Source of the DNA: Liolophura sinensis
Taxonomy: Eukaryota; Mollusca; Polyplacophora; Chitonida; Chitonidae
Direction of reading: 5' to 3'
DNA: 64,000 bases
Assembly: GCF_032854445.1 (NCBI RefSeq)
Contig: NC_088302.1
Location: 31,031,979 to 31,095,978, forward strand
Positions 1-10,472 of this stretch are shown here, piece after piece (position 1 is the first letter of the stretch; each line of letters opens with the position of its first letter). A model generated the notes under the pieces. The model made no database searches, was not told where the DNA came from, and saw nothing but the letters and a program-made list of their open reading frames with translations. A program made the position numbers and the translations under genes.

Positions 1-125
1 AGTCTATGCATTCCTTAGTTTTAACATTTACTACCCATCGAGTATTATGTATTCCTTCTCCATAGTCATTTCAATGCCTTTCCCATCCCCCAGGGCTATA
101 TATGCGGTACTCTATATGATACTGG

Positions 126-364
126 GAGGGGCCTCCGTGGCTCAGTTGATTAGCGCGATAGCGCAGCGTAATGACCCAGGAGTCTCACACCAATGCCGTC
201 GCAGTGAGTTCAAGCCCAGATGCTGGCTTCCTCTCCGGCCGTAAGTGGGAAGGTCTGCCAGCAACCTGCCGATGGCCGTGGGTTTCCCCCGGGCTGGCCG
301 CCGTCGTATAAGTGAAATATTCTTGAGTACGGCGTAAAACACCAATCAAATAAATAAATAAATA
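126..364 (+). repeat. tRNA-derived SINE (Nin-DC-like), full length
   Basis: The head GGCTCAGTTGATTAGCGCG is A-box-like and GAGTTCAAGCC is B-box-like. The body has the shared GTCGTATAAGTGAAATATTC block and an AAATA tail. The 14-bp duplication CTATATGATACTGG at 112-125 and 365-378 proves insertion. The family name is from memory. Confidence 0.9.
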
Positions 365-469
365 CTATATGATACTGGCAAATTATATGACAGTCAGTTT
401 CAACAGCTTTTTGATATGTCTTGTTGCCGTTCTTTCGATGTTGTCAATCCTTACAAATCTACCTAAATA

Positions 470-1063
470 TATCGGGTGGGAATAAAAAAAAATGGGCCGT
501 ACTTTGACACTCAATATCTCCGAAACCCTCTTACGTCAGCTTATAAAATTTACACACTCAGAAGCCATTATTTCCTAAGTATATAGACCAAATTTCAATT
601 TCATCCTTTAAGATTTCTGTTCTTGGGACCAAAATCAAAACAGAGTTAAAAACGTATGTTCCGGACATTTCAAAATGATGTTCTATCTTGTTTTACTTGA
701 AAAGATGATCAATTCCTTGTCTGTCGCAGAGAAAACCATCTTGATTTAGCAAAACTTGTGCCTATCTGGCAGAAGACTTTCTCTAACACTAAAGCCAGAC
801 AATTTTTCCAGACAACACTTGATTGACGTGTGTCACACAGGTGCAGCGCGCGCTCTACTCATGACACCTGACAGGTGGTGTTTTTGAGGCTATGTTTTCA
901 TTTTGACCCTGTGTACAGACTACCCAAGCTATGACCTTGAAAATTGGTCAGTGTATTAAAAAAATCATGTTATTTGAATGTCTAAAGTTTGAAAGGGTTT
1001 GACCAAAGGATAATGGAGCAATGCAGCATCAAAGTACGGCCCATTTTTTATGCCCACCCGATG
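470..1063. mobile_element. TA-flanked non-autonomous DNA element, 594 bp
   Basis: Terminal inverted repeats of about 36 bp carry ATCGGGTGGG at the left end, its complement at the right end, and ATGGGCCGTACTTTGA inside. TA lies on both sides (468-469, 1064-1065), as for Tc1/mariner-type insertions. No transposase frame is present. Confidence 0.75.
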
Positions 1064-1073
1064 TACGCTTGCC

Positions 1074-1198
1074 GCCGGTTTCATGAAGCTCACTTGGCTA
1101 AGTAAGCCCTTAACTATCATGGCGACGTATGTTGTATAAATGTGAGATGCACTTAGCTAAGCGATATTTAACACTAAGTATACTTCATGAAACTGCCC
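1074..1198. mobile_element. short TTTCATGAAG-type MITE
   Basis: The element starts CCGGTTTCATGAAG and ends CTTCATGAAACTGCCC, with TTAGCTAAG-type palindromes inside. It is related to the element at 6126-6544. It sits between the 594-bp element and the SLC7 exon at 1219. Confidence 0.65.
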
Positions 1199-1218
1199 AC
1201 TGTCCTTTGTGTTTCTAG

Positions 1219-1344
1219 TGCTACTGATTACAGTAAACACCTTCAACGTGAACTGGGCAACTCGCGTACAGGTGATCATCACGGGGAGCAAGCTGATAGC
1301 CTTAGCAATGATCATCATCATTGGCTTCGTCTGGATTGGCAAAG
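1219..1344 (+). CDS. SLC7 gene, first exon in window
   Basis: The exon follows acceptor TTTCTAG, starts with the last two bases of a split codon and ends with the first base of the next one (donor GTAACC). It encodes the loop NWATRVQ and the hydrophobic helix [21 protein letters not shown]-like element ends about 20 bp upstream of the acceptor. Confidence 0.9.
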
Positions 1345-4300
1345 GTAACCAATGCAAAAAAATAATATGGAAATATATCTGATAAAAAGTATTAAGTTTC
1401 TGTTAAGGAGACCCAGGATCAAACCCGGAAGGGGTCATATCAAAGACTTTCAACAGTGGTACTTGCTGTTGCAACAGTGGTAATGTCTCGCTTGGCGCTC
1501 AGCATTGAAAGGTTAGAGCAAGGAAACAGGACTGGCTGGCACGGTGTCAGTAAGTGACTGGGTGGGGTGTCATGTCTGGTGCCTTCTGTATGATACTTCA
1601 GTGGCGGCAGCACTTTGACGGCATGGACTCACCCTGCCACCAGTAGACACGGTATATATATCGGCACACACCTATAATGACCCCTAGTCGTCATATGACT
1701 GAAAAATTGTTAGGTACGGCGTTGAACTCCAAACATACATTTATTTATATATTCAGATCCCATGAAAGATATCCCAGCTCAGATATCATTATTCAAACGT
1801 CAGAACTGTACAATGCGGACAATAAGCGGTCATCTGATATGCATATCTTTGAAGGTAAATATCGGCCGCCGACTGTAATAATTTCTCCTAAAATTCATCA
1901 AGCTATAACCAGATTAAGATTTATTTCTTTAGTAGACTGTCGTTTAACACCTTACTCACGAATTTTTGCACTTTTAAATACGATGGCGGTCATGCAATTT
2001 TATGGGAAGATGGATAAAAAGTGCCGAGTTAAAGCACTGACCTTTATCAAGCAACTGACAGACTTTCCCACATATGACGTTGAGATATGCACTGCATTTT
2101 GGTAGAAGAGAAGTGGTCTCGAAATGGCCACACGTGCGTCGCTGTGCTTATTATGAGTAGAAGACTATTCTATCAAGCAGTAGCAAGTGATGAAAACGGG
2201 GAAAACTATAAATTCCCTCTCCAAGAAGACATATAGGTATTTATTTCTCTTCTATAATTATCTATTCACAGGTGACGTCACTAGTTTTTCCAACATGATG
2301 GACGGGAGCGATTTCGCCGCGGGGTCCATTGCACTCTCCTTTTACTCGGGATTCTGGGCGTTCGGAGGATGGTAAGCATCGTTGATTCCTTCTGCCAACT
2401 TTGCTTTGTTTGGTTAGTCGATAACCAGTGACCATTTTTGTAATGGAAGCTTCGAATTATATATACATCAATTAAAATCAAGTTAAATATACATGGCTGG
2501 TGCCATACGTCACCAGGCCCATGCCGTCAAAGACATGTTTCATAAAATCTAAACTATATATTCGGCTTACGTTTCTTTCGACTGATATTGATAACAATTA
2601 ATATGACAATAATTTTGCTTAACTTTATTTCAGGAGCTACCTAAACTTTCTTACAGACGAACTCATTGATCCCCACAAGTAAGTTTTCTGTGTTTGTAGG
2701 TTAAAAAAAATTACGAAAGCATCTTATACATCTTATGCAAACAGAACCACCACCTTCAACGCCGCTAAGGACCCCTTGTAACTAGATAGGAAATCACTTC
2801 GGTGTAGCAGTGAGGTGTAATTTTTTTCATGTAGTAAATAAAGTAACATTTACTTGAATATGAAATACAATAGTGAAAAACGTGAGCTAAGGACCCCTTG
2901 TAACTAGACAGGAAATCACTTCGGTGTAGCAGTGAGGTGTAATTTTTTTCATGTAGTAAATAAAGTAACATTTACTTGAATATGAAATACAATAGTGAAA
3001 AACCTGAGCTAAGGACCCCTTGTAACTAGACAGGAAATCACTTCGGTGTAGCAGTGAGGCGTAATTTTTTTCATGCAGTAAATAAAGTAACATTTACTTG
3101 AATATGAAATACAATAGCGAAAAAAGTGAGAAAAATTGGAGGAATAATTTGGAAGCTCAGAGGAACTCTATATTCATCATAATATGTCATGGCATCTAAC
3201 GCACTGTGCGCATTGGTCCAGTGCTAACATGCGTGCTTTGAAACCGCTGTCTCGAATACGATAACGAGTTCGACTCCTATAATTGCATACCTTATTTTTA
3301 GTGCCTAACAAAATGAGGTAATGGAGTGGGATGGGGAACAATTTGAAGCACACCAGAAATTCCTTTTTTTCACTTCTTCATATATCGTCAAGCTATATGT
3401 TACATAAGTTTAAACATATTATTGTAAATCTGTACATATTATATACAGTATTCTTCCAATTAAAGCTTAACGCTATTTACTTCAGCTAACATCGAATGGT
3501 ACAATTACATTGAGAAAGGGGCCACCTGTTTAGCTTCGTAATAAGTGTCTATTAAAGACACTGTCATATACTGACCGCATACTTTGTAAGACAAAACTTA
3601 TTTCAAAGCCCAGCATTAAACGGAAAAGTACATTATCATATGCAGTTAAGCTACACATGTAACATAACTTCAACCGCATTCCGGGGAAGCGTTGAGTCAT
3701 TTCACGAACGATCTGTCACTGTGACAGGGGCGGGCGATTTCCCATCTAGTTGCGAGGCGTCCATTGTTGTTCATCTGAACATCTGTCACATTATTATGGT
3801 TACCCATGTAACGCTCAATGTCTGTGCATTCGAATAATTTGCATACCCAACTGAGTATGTACTTTTTGAATTCCTTGGATCCATGACAATGCACCTGGCA
3901 TGTGTGAAGTCGATTGGATGAACATCAGTGGTGGAGAAAATCAGAGAATCAGTGGTGCTTTCCTTCATAGTTAGTTGCATTTAGTGATGGCATCAGCTCG
4001 GTATATGGACAGTTGCAATCAATTTATTTGATTGGTGGCCAGCGGCGGGGGGAACACCGTGAAGGGCCGGGGAACAGTTGCAATCAAAGCGCAAATGAGA
4101 TACATATTTTGCTTTTCGACAACTTATATACCATAGCATACATGTTACACGATTTGAATAGCCGATTTAATTGATTCGCGGCAGCAACCTGGGGATGGTC
4201 GTGAGTTTCCCCCGGGCTCTGTCGGGTTTCCTCCCACCATAATGTTGGCCGCCGTCGTATAAGTGAAATTCTTGAGTACGGCGTAAAACATGATTCAAAT

Positions 4301-7300
4301 AAATAAATAAATAAATAAATAATTGATTCGCCAAGAACATTCCTTGCCTCTTTTCGTCAGTACTGAAAACTGTTGGCAGCTTCTCCTTGCATGATTCCGC
4401 CCTATCTTCGTACTTTATATATGCTGTATTTTACCTACAATTTTATGTGTAAAAATAAACTTTCAGAAGCACATAAGGACCATAAAATGATACCTTTGAT
4501 TCCTATGCAAAGTTTCTGATAATTAATCAAACTTAATTGTCCATTTACGGTGGATGAATCCGTCAGGATGAAGCCAAATGTGTTAGCTGAAAAATGCTAA
4601 ACTTTAGGTGAAATACAGTACTTGCTTAGTTCTGCGGTGGTTTGTCTTTTGGGAATTAACCTTGCAATTATTGACCCGGAACGTCCATTTTATAGTAGAC
4701 GACTGTTGTGCCAATGTCTGCATGTTTCTAGGCATAAACTCACTGATTCACGGCTACCGGTACACTAAAAAAAATAATATCTAAATTTTAACAGAATGTC
4801 TGAATGACGCTAGAATGTATTCTGTTATTATAACACAATATTGTGTCATAATGAACATAATATCCCGTTAGTCTAATAGAATGGCTATGTTGAATTAGTA
4901 GAATATGTGTGTTATATTTAACAGTCTGCTGAAATAACAGAACACATTCTAGCATCATTCAGACAACAGATTTCCTGTTAAAATTAACACATTGCTTTTT
5001 GAGTGTACTGCTTTAAATTAGGATGCTAGTGAAATATCTCATGCAAAGATCTATGGTTTACCCCATATACTCTCGTTTACTTCACCCATTAGCTGACCGC
5101 TGTCACATCAGTGAAACATTCTTGAGCAATGCGTTTATAAACACCAGGGGGCCTCCATGACTCAGTTGGTTAGCGCGCTAGCGCAGCGTAATGACTCAGG
5201 AGCCTCTCACCAATGCGGTCGCTGTGAGTTCACGTCCAGCTCATGCTGGCTTCTTCTCCGGTCGTAAGTGGGAAGGTCTGCCAGCAACCTGCGGATGGTC
5301 GTGGGTTTCCCCCAGGCTCTGCCCGCTTTCCACCCACCATAATGCTGGCCGCCGTCGTATGTGAAATATTCTTGAGTACGGCGTAAAACACCAATCAAAT
5401 AAATAAATAAATAAATATAAACACTAGTGAATCACACTTAAAAATCAGTCTGTTGATTTTAACAGAAAGTCTGGGTATAATGCCGGAATGTATTCTGCCA
5501 CATATTGCAGCAGATCTTTCTGTTAAATATAACACACATGCATGCCCTATTAATTCAACATAAAGATTCTGTTACACTAACAGGATATTATGTTGAATAT
5601 GACAATATTATGTTACAATAACAGAATGCAATTTGGCATTACTCAGACAACAGACTTTCTGTTAAAATTAACAGATCAATATTTTGAGTGCAATCAATCA
5701 ATCAATCAGTCGTGATGACTTTCACGTCACTTTCGTCTCCAGTCTTACATCTCTTGCCGGTTGTGTTACAGGAACCTGCCTCGGGCCATCCTCATCTCCA
5801 TGTCTATAGTGACCGTAGTCTACCTGGTGGCTAACGTGGCCTATTTCGCCGTCCTCACTCCCGTGGAGATGCTCCATTCCTCCGCAGTAGCTGTGGTAAG
5901 TCAAGTGGTGAATGTGAGCAGGATGCCATTCACGCGCGCACTATCATGACCAGTCTTAAATTTTGTTTTCAAAACTCTCCAGATCCATGAAGATATTTGT
6001 ACAGTTAATGATCAACCCTTCACGCAGTCTGGTAGATAGAAAACAGTATGCGCAATTAAAGAAGCACCTAGGGCCTGTTTCATGAAGAACACTTAGTTAA
6101 GTGATCCCTTAACTACCATGACCACGGGCCAGTTTCATGAAGTTTACTTAGTGTTAAGTTGCCCTTAACTAAGTGCACTTTTTATCTCTACAACATACGC
6201 TGACATGGTAGTTAGCTGGTGGTTTACTTAGCTAAGGGGGGCCTCCGTGGCTCAGTTGGTTAACGCGCTAGCGCAGCGTAATGACCCAGGAGTCTCTCAC
6301 CAATGTGGTCGCTGTGAGTTCACGTCCAGCTCATGCTGGCTTCCTCTCCGGCCGTAAGTGGGAAGGTCTTTCAGTAACCTGCGGATGGTCGTGGGTTTCC
6401 CCCGGGCTTTCCCGGTTTCCACCCACCATAATGCTGGTCGCCGTCGTATAAGTGAAATATTCTTGTGTACGGCGTAAAACACCAATCAAATAAATAAATA
6501 AATAAATAAATATTTAGCTAAGTGGGCTTCATGAAACCGGCCCCAGTTGACCTTCGACCGGAAGTTCTTGAAATGGACATTCAAGCTTAAATAAATTCAA
6601 GCTTAAATTGCTTTAGGGGAATTTTGTTGCAGTTTTGGTTGTTTTGAGCCCAGTGTCATGAAACCTTAATGAAATGCCTGTATTATAAATTTATTAATTG
6701 TAGAACTGTATTCTTGAACGGGGATACTTTTGGTGCATCATGGCGATTTGAGTCCATGTCTTCTTGGCCATTCCTCTCTTGCAAAGGTGTTGCAGAAACA
6801 CGCTACCCTGAAAGCCTCACAACAAAGCTAGTCATTGACAGTAAACTATACAGCTTAGTTTCGAATTACTTTAGGTTGGTACGGTTCATCATCATTGTGA
6901 TATTTTTGAGTAACATCACCTTCACTGTGCTTATCCGCCTGGGTATGCTGCCGCCATTAATTGTATGCATCATGTTTGTAACTGTGTATTGTAGACATTT
7001 GCCAAGACGACGATTCCTGTTGTAGCTTGGATAATGCCTGTTCTCATCGCCCTCTCTGTCAGCGGCTCTATCAACGGAATTGCACTATCCATGTCACGGT
7101 ATGGTCGCTAGATTCTGCCGGAAACTTGTTGCATTCAGCGCGATTAAACTTTTGTAATTTGATACACGAGAACAGGGTTAATAGTCTGGCTATACACAAG
7201 CGCGAATGTCTTCTCTTGTCAATCTTTAGAGGTCAAGTCTTAGAAGCTCATCGCTGAACTGACTGGTCGCCAACCAGATTTAGCGAAACATCTATATTGT

Positions 7301-9192
7301 AGCTTATGCAATTCATCAGCTCTTGATCCAATCAAATCGTTGGTTCTGTGTATTTGGATACTACAGTTGGCTGTTTCACCCATTTGCGTACTGAAACAAT
7401 TATTCTGATTAGTTCTAAGGTTTGACCTCTTTTATCTAAAACGTGTTGGAAGCTGACGTTGCATGCAGATACAGTTATCCTCAAGTCTGTATAGGAAACA
7501 GTTACTTGATTTGACGTTGGTTAGTTCCGGCCTAAAACCCCAACAGCCCTTCAACTCTAATTTTCATACAAGTATTTACTGACGGGTACCCTTTATACGA
7601 TTATCGACACCGAACATTCATTTCTCTGGCAGCATCTTAATTGTACGACCAAATACAGGCATCCAAGCCAACCGTAATCTGATTTGTTGCCTAATTCCGT
7701 GTTGACATGGTATACGAATTGTCCTATCAAGTGGTCGAGTTCAAGTTGTCGAACGAAAACAGGACAAATTATCATACAAGTTGTAGAATTTGAAGTTGCA
7801 TCCTGTGACTTCAAATTGCATCCTGTGGATTCAGTGTGCGTTATGTATGTATGTAGGGTTTGGGTTTTTAAGATTATTTCATTCAAACGACGATGAGGGG
7901 TTATTTGGTGTGTGTGTGTGTACACATACTGCATCATGCAGGGCGAGTCCATGCCGCCCAAGTGATGCCGCCACCAGTATCAAAATTTTGACAGTTTTCT
8001 GGAACAAGAAAACCACCTGAGTGTGAAACGCGCGAAAACTTCACCTTTGTTTCTCCTTAAAGAGAATTATTATGATATATCTAGAACTGTGTGATCTGAT
8101 CGAACAACTGTGATTCTGCACTCCTCAGGTTGTTTTGGGCGGGCGCTGTGAAGGGACAGTTTCCTGTCATCATAGGAATGATTCACTACAAGAGGCTTAC
8201 GCCATCTCCCGCTTTGCTGGTCATGGTAACGTGTCGTTCACTTTGAGCATTTTCCTCGATGTTTCATTTCGAGAACAGGGGCTTGCATGGGCTCTTTCCT
8301 CCGGGCTCTGCCCAGCTTCTTCGCACCTTTGTGCTGGCTGCCGTCGTATAAGTGAAATATTCTCCACTGCAGCGTGAACCACCAATCAAATAAATAATTA
8401 AATAAATCAGTACATCTAATTCATTTATACACATCCATATTTTTCTCCAACAGTATAGGCATGCGAGAATATTCAATTTGCAATACCTGCCCAAGGTTAT
8501 TCACTTCTAATTTTAACCATTATTTACTTGATTTCCAGCTTGTTTTGACTCTGCTACTGCAGTGCTTCGGTGATATTTTTTTCCTTATCGAGATGGAGGG
8601 TTTTGCCTTTGCTGCCATTCTATCTAGCGTGTTTGCTGGACAAGTGTACTTACGAGTCAAGCAGCCTGATTTGGTCAGACCAATAAAGGTAAGTTCACAA
8701 AATCAGGTTCCAATCATCTTTTACTTTGTATGATTATTAGAACTCGAGTCCAAGCTGGATTAACCATTGTAATACGTGCATGAGTACCACGTCACTAGTT
8801 TGCCCATAAAACGTCATCACAAATGCAGGAAAGGACAACAGACACACAACTTTGGTCAGAATTACTTCGTTTCCCATCGCATTTATTAAACATACTATTC
8901 CACCTTGCGCGGCCACAACTATGTGTACACCAACACATAACTGACTCTCGTCTCTGGTTTCAGTTACCCCTCGTTCTTCCCACCATTCTCGTGGTCATAT
9001 GTTTATCCATCTGTGCACTGACCGTCTATCAGAAGCCATGGGAAAGTGTCGGTGCTATTGGTGTCATGATGGTCAGCCTTCCCGTGTATATTTTCGCCGT
9101 CAAATGGAAAAACAAACCCAAATCCGTCGTCGATATATTGGGTAAGATATTTGGCTTTCGTCTAAAATGGGATATATATATATATATATATA

Positions 9193-9263
<71 letters not shown>

Positions 9264-9272
9264 GTGTATATA

Positions 9273-9331
<59 letters not shown>

Positions 9332-9825
9332 TGTTGAAAAGAAACGTGTTGTATACATCTTGCATGTTACAGCTAAGTTTTCCTCTTGGCTATTAGCGTA
9401 GACTAATTGTATAATACGTATTTTGTACTTGTAAATGAATGTTTATATCGGATATGATAAAGCAAGGAGTATATGCACTGCGAGCACTCTATTATATGTG
9501 TGTCACATGCTATATGATACATCTCGATATATAATCCCATTCCATAAAGTTTCCATACCGATTTCTGGACTAAATGAGAGAAAATGGGTAAGTCTAACAC
9601 AAATCTGTCGTAATTTCAACTTCTTGGTCCATAAACTAACCATTATATACGAGAAACTTTAGAGCAGAATCAGATTGAGTTTGGATGTACAGATAAAATT
9701 TTGACAAATAAATATACGTAAGTAAATATCTGAAACTTTTCCTTTTATTTCCAGAAAATACAACAAAATTGCTCCAAAAACTTCTGATGGTGGTCATGAC
9801 TGAATCCGACGGGGAAGTGAAGTAA
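1219..9825 (+). CDS. SLC7-family amino-acid transporter light subunit, 3' nine coding exons (5' part outside window)
   Basis: Nine exons with GT-AG borders and matching phases join into one frame of about 331 residues plus a stop: 1219-1344, 2272-2371, 2634-2678, 5772-5895, 6995-7098, 8129-8225, 8539-8688, 8964-9141 and 9755-9825. The product matches the C-terminal two thirds of SLC7 transporters (LAT, y+LAT, xCT and b0,+AT group), 12-helix plasma-membrane exchangers that normally pair by a disulfide with an SLC3 heavy chain. Family landmarks in order are NWATRVQ before a helix, [20 protein letters not shown] (unwound TM6), NLPRAI, the [15 protein letters not shown] block, [16 protein letters not shown] and [10 protein letters not shown]. 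The usual disulfide cysteine lies in the missing N-terminal part, so partner use cannot be judged. Helices after TPSPALL are divergent from the vertebrate paralogues I can recall. Family assignment is firm; the subtype is not. Confidence 0.93.
1411..1740 (+). repeat. SINE of the third tRNA-headed family, diverged
   Basis: GACCCAGGATCAAACCC is a B-box-like head remnant. Internal AGGAAACAGGACTGGCTGGC and GGTGTCAGTA match the copy at 52262. The 3' end CGTCATATGACTGAAAAATT is shared with the second SINE family. Confidence 0.65.
1917..2090 (-). repeat. old, degenerate main-family SINE
   Basis: Reads as the reverse of the main SINE body with many substitutions (TTACTCACGAATTTTTGC, GATGGCGGTCATG, CAGACTTTCCCACATA). 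This explains why the 142-codon open frame at 1677-2105 is not a gene. Confidence 0.55.
2272..2371 (+). CDS. SLC7 gene exon with start of TM6
   Basis: Acceptor TTCACAG, donor GTAAGC. It encodes DVTSFSNMM and then [15 protein letters not shown], the first half of the unwound substrate-binding helix. The gating position that is Phe in LAT1 is Trp here, as in b0,+AT (family comparison from memory). Confidence 0.92.
2634..2678 (+). CDS. SLC7 gene, 45-bp micro-exon
   Basis: A short exon between acceptor TTTCAG and donor GTAAGT. It completes the Trp of GGW and encodes [14 protein letters not shown], matching the conserved YLNFVTEE segment after TM6. Both phases fit its neighbours. Confidence 0.88.
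2764..3129. repeat. 122-bp tandem repeat, three copies
   Basis: Units start at 2764, 2886 and 3008 with GCTAAGGACCCCTTGTAACT and are nearly identical. Array is in SLC7 intron. Confidence 0.92.
3130..4167. other. SLC7 intron sequence, nothing recognised
   Basis: AT-rich intron with no exon, repeat family or tandem structure I could support. Short open frames at 3640-3980 overlap on both strands and lack codon bias. Confidence 0.6.
4180..4319 (+). repeat. 5'-truncated main-family SINE
   Basis: It begins inside the body at GCAGCAACCTG and runs through GTATAAGTGAAATTC to the AAATA tail. The 12-bp duplication TAATTGATTCGC lies at 4168-4179 and 4320-4331, so it inserted already shortened. Confidence 0.9.
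4763..5005. mobile_element. palindromic TA-flanked MITE, 243 bp
   Basis: The ends read CACTAAAAA and GAGTG's complement, followed on both arms by TTTTAACAG and GAATGACGCTAGAATG-like blocks. TA flanks at 4761-4762 and 5006-5007. No coding capacity. Confidence 0.8.
5097..5134 (+). repeat. short main-family SINE fragment
   Basis: GACCGCTGTCACATCAGTGA then ACATTCTTGAGCAATGCG is the 3' body of the main SINE, abutting the next full copy. Confidence 0.45.
5148..5415 (+). repeat. main-family SINE, full length
   Basis: Complete head, body and AAATA tail. TATAAACACCAG at 5136-5147 and TATAAACACTAG at 5416-5427 form the target duplication (one mismatch). Confidence 0.92.
5435..5690. mobile_element. 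second palindromic MITE, relative of 4763-5005
   Basis: Arms start CACTTAAAAATC and end ATATTTTGAGTG; both carry TTTTAACAGAAAGTCTG and an AATGTATTCTG-like block. Interior differs from the first copy. Its right end lies about 80 bp before an SLC7 exon. Confidence 0.75.
5772..5895 (+). CDS. SLC7 gene exon with NLPRAI and TM7
   Basis: Acceptor GTTACAG, donor GTAAGT. It encodes [20 protein letters not shown] and the segment ending MLHSSAVAV, the standard NLP start and TM7 of SLC7 proteins. Confidence 0.92.
6071..6125. repeat. fragment of TTTCATGAAG-type MITE
   Basis: GGGCCTGTTTCATGAAG followed by CACTTAGTTAAGTGATCCCT matches the left arm of the neighbouring element and abuts it directly. Confidence 0.55.
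6126..6544. mobile_element. TTTCATGAAG-type MITE split by a SINE
   Basis: The left end GGGCCAGTTTCATGAAG and right end CTTCATGAAACCGGCCCC are inverted repeats. The SINE at 6237-6513 separates them. Without it the element is about 135 bp, similar to the copy at 1074-1198. Confidence 0.75.
6237..6513 (+). repeat. main-family SINE nested in a MITE
   Basis: Full-length copy; TTAGCTAAG at 6228-6236 and 6514-6522 is the duplicated target inside the MITE. Confidence 0.9.
6995..7098 (+). CDS. SLC7 gene exon with TM8
   Basis: Acceptor ATTGTAG, donor GTATGG. It encodes [20 protein letters not shown] and [15 protein letters not shown]. The small-residue block aligns with the FGSVNGSLFTSSR block of LAT-type proteins. 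Confidence 0.9.
7099..8128. other. SLC7 intron, no feature recognised
   Basis: Contains an imperfect duplication of GCATCCTGTG with TTCAAATTGC near 7795-7830 and a short TG run at 7909-7920. Open frames here overlap on both strands and show no family similarity. Confidence 0.5.
8129..8225 (+). CDS. SLC7 gene exon with [10 protein letters not shown]
   Basis: Acceptor CCTCAG, donor GTAACG. It encodes [20 protein letters not shown] and [12 protein letters not shown], the cytoplasmic loop and start of TM9. The family LTPxPA motif is intact. Confidence 0.9.
8271..8405 (+). repeat. 5'-truncated, diverged main-family SINE
   Basis: CTCCGGGCTCTGCCCAGCTT, GCCGTCGTATAAGTGAAATA and an AAATAATTAAATAAAT tail mark the 3' half of the family. 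Confidence 0.8.
8539..8688 (+). CDS. SLC7 gene exon, TM9-TM10
   Basis: A phase 0/0 exon of 50 codons between acceptor TTTCCAG and donor GTAAGT. It encodes [20 protein letters not shown] and ends [10 protein letters not shown], the conserved RPIK motif before TM11. The stretch [12 protein letters not shown] replaces the more aromatic family sequence. Confidence 0.9.
8964..9141 (+). CDS. SLC7 gene exon, TM11-TM12
   Basis: Acceptor GGTTTCAG, donor GTAAGA. It encodes [19 protein letters not shown], a second helix ending LPVYIFAV, and [13 protein letters not shown], typical of the SLC7 C-terminus. A TA microsatellite begins about 30 bp past the donor, so longer reading frames through it are not coding. 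Confidence 0.92.
9172..9327. repeat. TA dinucleotide microsatellite, about 155 bp
   Basis: Almost pure TA with a few C and G interruptions, in the SLC7 intron 30 bp after a donor site. It explains the long TyrIle open frames on both strands. Confidence 0.97.
9755..9825 (+). CDS. SLC7 gene, last coding exon
   Basis: Acceptor TTTCCAG. It encodes [20 protein letters not shown] and EVK before TAA at 9823-9825. The LLQKLLMVV stretch resembles the QKLMQVV tail of LAT2-like proteins. Confidence 0.85.
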
Positions 9826-10050
9826 AGTGAAGGAAGCAACGAATTAGCAACGCTTAGGATATCCCCTCTATGCCCTTCCTGAGTACCCAACCATTCAACA
9901 ATCTAATGGGCTATTGTTTCGTCCCGGAAAGTAATTCCATGCAAAGGTTTTTTGAGGACAAAACCAATTTATATAAGATTTACTGGTGGAAGAAACGACT
10001 GTGTCCAGAGTACATACCACCGTACTTTGGTCAGGCAAATCTGCTGACTA

Positions 10051-10262
10051 AATTTATTTATTTATTTGATTGGTGTTTTACGCCATACTCAGAATATTTG
10101 AATTATACGACGGTAGCCAGGAATATAATAAGAGGAAACCGAGCAAAGTCCGCGGCAAACCACGTCTGGAAATGAAGTCAACATGAACTCACAGCGACAG
10201 CATTACTTAGAGTTATCTAAAACTGTGCTACGCAATCACGCCAATCACTAAACCACGGAGGT
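10051..10262 (-). repeat. diverged main-family SINE
   Basis: TTTATTTATTTGATTGGTGT, TTTACGCCATACTCAGAATA and the distal head remnant CACTAAACCACGGAGGTC are the reverse of the main family. It lies in the probable SLC7 3' untranslated region. Confidence 0.8.
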
Positions 10263-10472
10263 CACCTTCTGATTCAAAGTCACGACTGAACCAAAAGAAC
10301 ATGTTTCCATTATGCAACCTTATCCGCCAAGAGTAACGCCTTAGCCTAACAGTTAATGACTTTCCTTTCGTATGTTTCAACATGTGAAAGGTAACACTTT
10401 GATCGAATCGCTTCCAATACAGGAATATTAATTATTGTATTCACTTGGTGAGAAAAATATAAGAGTTTTAAA

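Noticed and set aside
130-220. tRNA gene
   Set aside because: The A- and B-box-like parts belong to a repeated SINE with a body and AATA tail; spacing and arms do not form a functional tRNA.
1677-2105. 142-codon open frame
   Set aside because: It runs across the tail of one SINE and a reverse degenerate SINE; no domain or splice context.
7684-8020. overlapping frames in an SLC7 intron
   Set aside because: Frames overlap on both strands and lack conserved residues; phases of flanking exons join without them.
8823-9329. 168-codon open frame
   Set aside because: Only 8964-9141 is a real exon; the rest is intron and TA microsatellite.
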